Below are positions 16,901-17,872 of a DNA stretch of 17,872 bases, piece after piece. Origin of the DNA: Stemphylium vesicarium (taxonomy: Eukaryota > Ascomycota > Dothideomycetes > Pleosporales > Pleosporaceae); the NCBI GenBank assembly GCA_004380135.1, contig QXCR01000317.1:1-17872 (forward strand), written 5' to 3'. Numbering within the stretch: the first letter of the stretch is position 1; each line of letters opens with the position of its first letter. The notes below the pieces were generated by a model. It was given only the letters and a program-made list of their open reading frames with translations, was not told the DNA's origin and did not search any database. Made by a program: the position numbers and the translations under genes.

Positions 16901-17872
16901 CACAGCGGCGGAAATCGGTCGTCTAGAACAGCCGATTGCGGCCAGTCTTGTTGTCGCAAACTCAGTTGTCCAGTACTTCCCAAGTTTAGGCTACCTGCTT
17001 AAGGTTGTAGAAGAAGTGCTCACGATCAAGGGCATCCGCACGCTCTTCTTCGGTGACGTCAGGTCATACGCTCTCTATCAAGACTTTCTAGCAGCCCGTG
17101 CGATGCACATGACCAACAACAAAGCGACGAAGGCCGAAGTCCGTCGCATGATGGCCGACATGGAGCAGGCCGAGCGAGAGTTGCTGGTCGACCCGAGCTT
17201 CTTCACTGCTCTGTCGAATCAATTCCCGAGCCTCGTCGAGCACGTAGAGATCCTCCCGAAGAAGATGAAGGCATCAAACGAGCTGAGTTGCTATCGCTAC
17301 GCCGCCGTTATCCACGTCAAGGCTCCAGACCGACAAGCGAGGGAGATTCGACGTGTGGAACAGAGCGAATGGATTGATTTTGCCGAGCGCCGACTAGAGC
17401 GCCATTCTCTCCTACAGCAACTGCAAAGTGCCTCCAGCCCATTCAGAATAGCCGTGAGCAACATTCCCTACAGCAAGACCATCGTGAGTCGATGCCTCGT
17501 CGACTCGCTGGAGGATGTAGGAACACAGACGCTCGATCACCAGGATTGGCTATGCTTAGTGCACAATCAAGCACAAGAGCGTCCCTCCCTATCGCCCGTC
17601 GATCTAGTGGAGCTAGCACAAGAAGCCGGCTACCGTGTCGAGATCAGCTGGAACAGACAGTACTCCCAGCGCGGCGGCTTGGATGCCATCTTCCATCGCC
17701 ATCCGCCCGAGAAAGGAGAATCGCGGACCCTGTTCCAGTTCCCCGTTGATCATGCAGAGAGACCGCTGCAAAGCCTTAGCAGCAAGCCGTTGAGGCATCA
17801 GTTCCTACAGAAGACCCAGCAACGACTCCTGGAGATGGTCCAGACTCAGCTGCCTGCATACATGGTTCCCCA
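10962..17872 (+). CDS. Nonribosomal peptide synthetase, partial (first 2303 aa), C*-A-T-C-A-MT
   Basis: One uninterrupted frame without introns runs to the right edge. An in-frame TAA at 10944-10946 means the start is ATG 10962 (or 10974). The order is: truncated condensation-like region (41-285), A1 (300-815), T1 (Ser873), C2 (931-1360), A2 (from 1388) with an N-methyltransferase embedded after its A8 motif (1864-2290), and A9 LPAYMVP at the last residues. The second T domain must follow outside. The enzyme activates amino acids as adenylates, carries them on phosphopantetheine, condenses them and N-methylates the second. No epimerase lies between the modules. C2 motifs (RLWFLEEL, WYLMPFA, HHIVSDGWS) and the MT are those of the enniatin/cyclosporin synthetase clade. 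Enniatin, beauvericin and bassianolide synthetases are about 3100-3200 aa, so a third or more may be missing here. The product is unknown. The gene is free of stops despite the transposon-rich flank. Confidence 0.97.
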   Translation, partial: MYKVMSQVAMINDDGAVEPQAGFHAFPKNIDQQNHDSATAYWQATLADCQATLFPQLPPAVLQPVADTKMTYQCPPLSKTPSGTTSSLIRAAWAILASRYTSSDDVVFGATVKGPNAPVAGIGTIIRPTIAIVPVRVRVRGDQAVSAFLDGLQQQAAEMIAYEHMGLQQIAKIGPGAQHACGFQTLLMVQPASADKSGKRGEFLGEWDGRFERQDLTTYGLIVQCTLAAEGVQITTSFDRQVVEDWLVEKMLGQFSFVLQQLAGANANKTVADIDAVTSKDKQQLWIWNQDLPPAVGQCLHDLFTEKALARPDAPAICAWDGEMTYGELDTLSTRLAYSLTELGVQPEDVVPLCFEKSMWTVVAMLAVLKAGGAFVPLDPEHPPFRQRVILEQTRAKMVLSSKQNSARWGDEEQQIIIVSESTIQQLPESAECTRSETHPMNAAYILFTSGSTGKPKGVVIEHEAICTSCVGHGKAFDMSSHTRALQFTSYTADISITEIFTTLVYGGCVCVPSDSDRRNDLALSIQTLRVNWAYLTPTVARLLDVNAVPSLQALILGGEQITSEECMRWEGKVELVNAYGPTECCVLCSAFFGIKGFRSGLIGRSIASVIWVVEAGNVNKLAPLGSIGELVVEGPVLARGYLDDIDKTNAAFITDPDWLVEGSGNHPGRRGRVYKTGDLVQYDPDGNIVFKGRKDNQVKVRGQRVELGEIEHYMRLCMPEAKEIVVEWILPAGRENDGMLAAFIEQKDAACDGIVVNTYARVYKIAQVTFSTTLNEKLSKLLPDFMVPKVYLGVDQLPVTVSGKMDRKELLRIADCFSRQQLVDLHTLRQDTKQQPTSEAERTMQRLWSDVLGIERDSIGLDDSFFRLGGDSIAAMKLVGEARRAGMQLTVADIFRNPQLSGLTTAAIASALSSPTGIPRVDHAGPVEQSFAQGRLWFLEELHPGLNWYLMPFAMRIRGPLQLAALHSALMALERRHDALRTTFGTIDGTGAQVVQPFREQELNVIDILPGDEQGLADAVQKDQATPFDLHTQPGWRVTVYRISNDHHVLSIVMHHIVSDGWSVDVLMRELAAFYSASMPGYDPLAQVQPLPIQYRDFSVWQRQQAQVDEHQRQLHYWLTQLQTSRPAEMLCDKPRPTTLSGQASVRTLEVAGPLYEKLQQFCKVHGVTQFVVLLAAFRATHFRLTGQDDATIGAPHANRDRWEVKDMIGFFVNMQCLRTTIGDDESFQTLVKQVFAVGVASHANADVPFESIVSRLKSDRDLSRHPLVQLVFAVHSQRNLGQLILEGVETESVGDVVTSRFDLEFHFYPREDGLQGQALFSTDLFAPETINSMVSVFCNVLAACLENPEAAIASLPLMTEAAYSELDDMGLLEIQRTAYPRDSSIVDLFREQASACPSRIAVKDASTEMTYAQLDRASDDLASWLASQSMPPETLVGVFADRSCEAIVAFLGILKANLAYLPFDVKTPARRMESILSFIKGRVIVLVGTGAQLPDMQLGGVERVWITEALDQQADHPESRSGYRRAVAVHPSATSLAYVMFTSGSTGQPKGVMVEHRGIVRLVRDNNLVQHLPASPVMAHVSNLAFDASTWEIYASLLRGGTLVCIDSTAVLDPEAVLRAFRRHDVRTSFMTPTLFRSYALQLPGMFAKLDLFSLGGEAVYPGDLTLARQHVRGNLLNLYGPTENTTFSTTFLVPQEERGINGVPIGRALRNSAAYVMDASLGLVPLGVIGELVVTGDGLARGYTDPQRNTDRFVSVTVAGQSVKAYRTGDYVRYRPTDGQLEFFGRMDGQVKIRGNRVELGEVEHVLRSHESVSEAVTVLQQREGKDAQLAAFVTVHDHSTVRDKHTSDTKSNLDEAQHVDKWETHFDSDTYSPIDDLHPERVGRDFIGWTSMYDGSEIDKTEMNEWLDDTIDTILNGHPPGTLFEIGSGTGMILFNLGDGLEDYIGVDPSQRAVNFIEETARSSPTLEGKVRVYKATAAEIGRLEQPIAASLVVANSVVQYFPSLGYLLKVVEEVLTIKGIRTLFFGDVRSYALYQDFLAARAMHMTNNKATKAEVRRMMADMEQAERELLVDPSFFTALSNQFPSLVEHVEILPKKMKASNELSCYRYAAVIHVKAPDRQAREIRRVEQSEWIDFAERRLERHSLLQQLQSASSPFRIAVSNIPYSKTIVSRCLVDSLEDVGTQTLDHQDWLCLVHNQAQERPSLSPVDLVELAQEAGYRVEISWNRQYSQRGGLDAIFHRHPPEKGESRTLFQFPVDHAERPLQSLSSKPLRHQFLQKTQQRLLEMVQTQLPAYMVP
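11082..11816 (+). other. NRPS domain: truncated starter condensation domain (C*)
   Basis: Residues 41-285 read like the C-terminal lobe of a fungal condensation domain: YWQATLADC, SLIRAAWAILASRYTSSDD, FGATVKGPNAPVAGI, HACGFQTLLMVQP. The N-terminal lobe, with RHDxLRT and the catalytic HHxxxDG, is absent, and nothing like it lies upstream. Such remnants at the N-terminus of fungal NRPSs are thought not to condense. Confidence 0.8.
11859..13406 (+). other. NRPS domain: adenylation domain A1
   Basis: Core motifs are all present: A3 FTSGSTGKPKG (448-458), A5 NAYGPTE (578-584), A7 YKTGDL, A8 GRKDNQVKVRGQRVELGE, A10 SGKMDRKEL with Lys805. Aligning by hand to GrsA-Phe, the pocket reads D-I-T-Y-I-G-A-V-L. 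Asp at the first position predicts an alpha-amino acid rather than a 2-hydroxy acid, and the rest predicts a hydrophobic pocket. I cannot assign the substrate. Confidence 0.9.
13473..13691 (+). other. NRPS domain: thiolation (peptidyl carrier) domain T1
   Basis: The motif DDSFFRLGGDSIAAMKL carries the phosphopantetheine attachment Ser873 (codon 13578-13580). It lies between A1 and C2 with no epimerisation domain, so the first residue is passed on as activated (L, achiral, or supplied already as D). Confidence 0.93.
13752..15041 (+). other. NRPS domain: condensation domain C2
   Basis: All usual motifs are visible: SFAQGRLWFLEEL (931), RHDALRTTF, MHHIVSDGWS with catalytic His1057 and Asp1061, YRDFSVWQR, IGFFVNMQ (about 1210), DVPFE, RHPLVQLVF. 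The motif forms match condensation of an L-configured upstream residue (LCL type). It forms the bond between residues 1 and 2. Confidence 0.92.
15123..17872 (+). other. NRPS domain: adenylation domain A2, split by the methyltransferase
   Basis: A3 FTSGSTGQPKG (1543-1553), A4 FDASTWE, A5 NLYGPTE (1680-1686), A7 YRTGDY, A8 GRMDGQVKIRGNRVELGEVE (1788-1807), then the methyltransferase insert, and A9 LPAYMVP at 2297-2303. The hand-aligned pocket reads D-A-W-F-S-G-L-T-F. The D-A-W start occurs in phenylalanine pockets such as GrsA, but the remainder differs, so the substrate is open. A10 and T2 are beyond the edge. Confidence 0.88.
16551..17831 (+). other. NRPS domain: embedded SAM-dependent N-methyltransferase
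   Basis: Residues 1864-2290. The SAM-binding motif FEIGSGTG is at 1928-1935, VVANSVVQYFP at 1997-2007, GDVRSYALYQDFLAARAMH from 2031, and a closing NELSCYRYAAVIHV. These are the signature blocks of the methyltransferases inserted in enniatin and cyclosporin synthetases. It methylates the amino nitrogen of the A2-loaded residue before condensation, giving an N-methyl peptide bond. Confidence 0.93.

Noticed and set aside
10962..17872. Assignment as enniatin, beauvericin or bassianolide synthetase
   Set aside because: The module layout is similar, but A1 keeps the amino-group-binding Asp, the first C domain is truncated, and identity to those enzymes cannot be checked here.
8252..17872. Assignment as the AM-toxin locus (AMT1/AMT2) or destruxin locus
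   Set aside because: The reductase plus NRPS pairing fits, but an N-methyltransferase in module 2 does not match what I know of these products, and no sequence comparison is possible here.
1..17872. CRISPR arrays, tRNA, rRNA, bacterial operon signals
   Set aside because: None seen. Introns, RIP-like mutations and gene families indicate a filamentous fungus.

Overview
The window looks like chromosomal DNA of a filamentous ascomycete (Pezizomycotina). The evidence is an aldo-keto reductase gene with three very short introns (46-55 bp, GT...AG, CTRAY-type branch sites), several pogo/Fot-type Tc1-mariner transposons with TA target duplications, nonsense mutations that look like repeat-induced point mutation (RIP, CpA to TpA), and an intronless multimodular peptide synthetase of the enniatin/cyclosporin type. 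I cannot name genus or species.

Layout. Bases 1-233 hold the tail of a minus-strand transposase-like relic running off the left edge. Bases 436-2465 are a complete but dead pogo-type element (P1). Bases about 2470-3750 are largely featureless apart from a doubtful small secreted ORF and a compact inverted repeat built on CCATCCC. Bases about 3750-7185 are a transposon nest: a 5'-truncated pogo relic (P3) that received a 161-bp hAT-like MITE, a complete RIP-damaged pogo element (P2, 4387-6219) and two copies of a 278-bp TA-flanked MITE. Each insertion has a clean target-site duplication and can be placed to the base. Bases 7188-8251 show no gene. Bases 8252-9512 are an intact four-exon aldo-keto reductase. 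Bases 9513-10961 show no convincing gene. From 10962 to the right edge runs one uninterrupted frame of at least 2303 codons encoding a nonribosomal peptide synthetase (NRPS) read as truncated C - A1 - T1 - C2 - A2 with embedded N-methyltransferase, continuing beyond the window.

Interpretation. The right third is the start of a secondary-metabolite locus. The NRPS would load one amino acid on module 1, condense it with a second, and N-methylate that second residue. No epimerase lies between the modules. An aldo-keto reductase 1.45 kb upstream on the same strand recalls AM-toxin (AMT2) and destruxin (dtxS3) clusters, where such an enzyme makes a 2-hydroxy acid for the NRPS. However, both visible adenylation domains keep the aspartate that binds an amino group, so any hydroxy-acid module would have to be off the right edge. 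The transposon graveyard on the left is typical of the flank of an accessory cluster. The RIP-like stops are confined to the transposons; the reductase and synthetase are open and intact.
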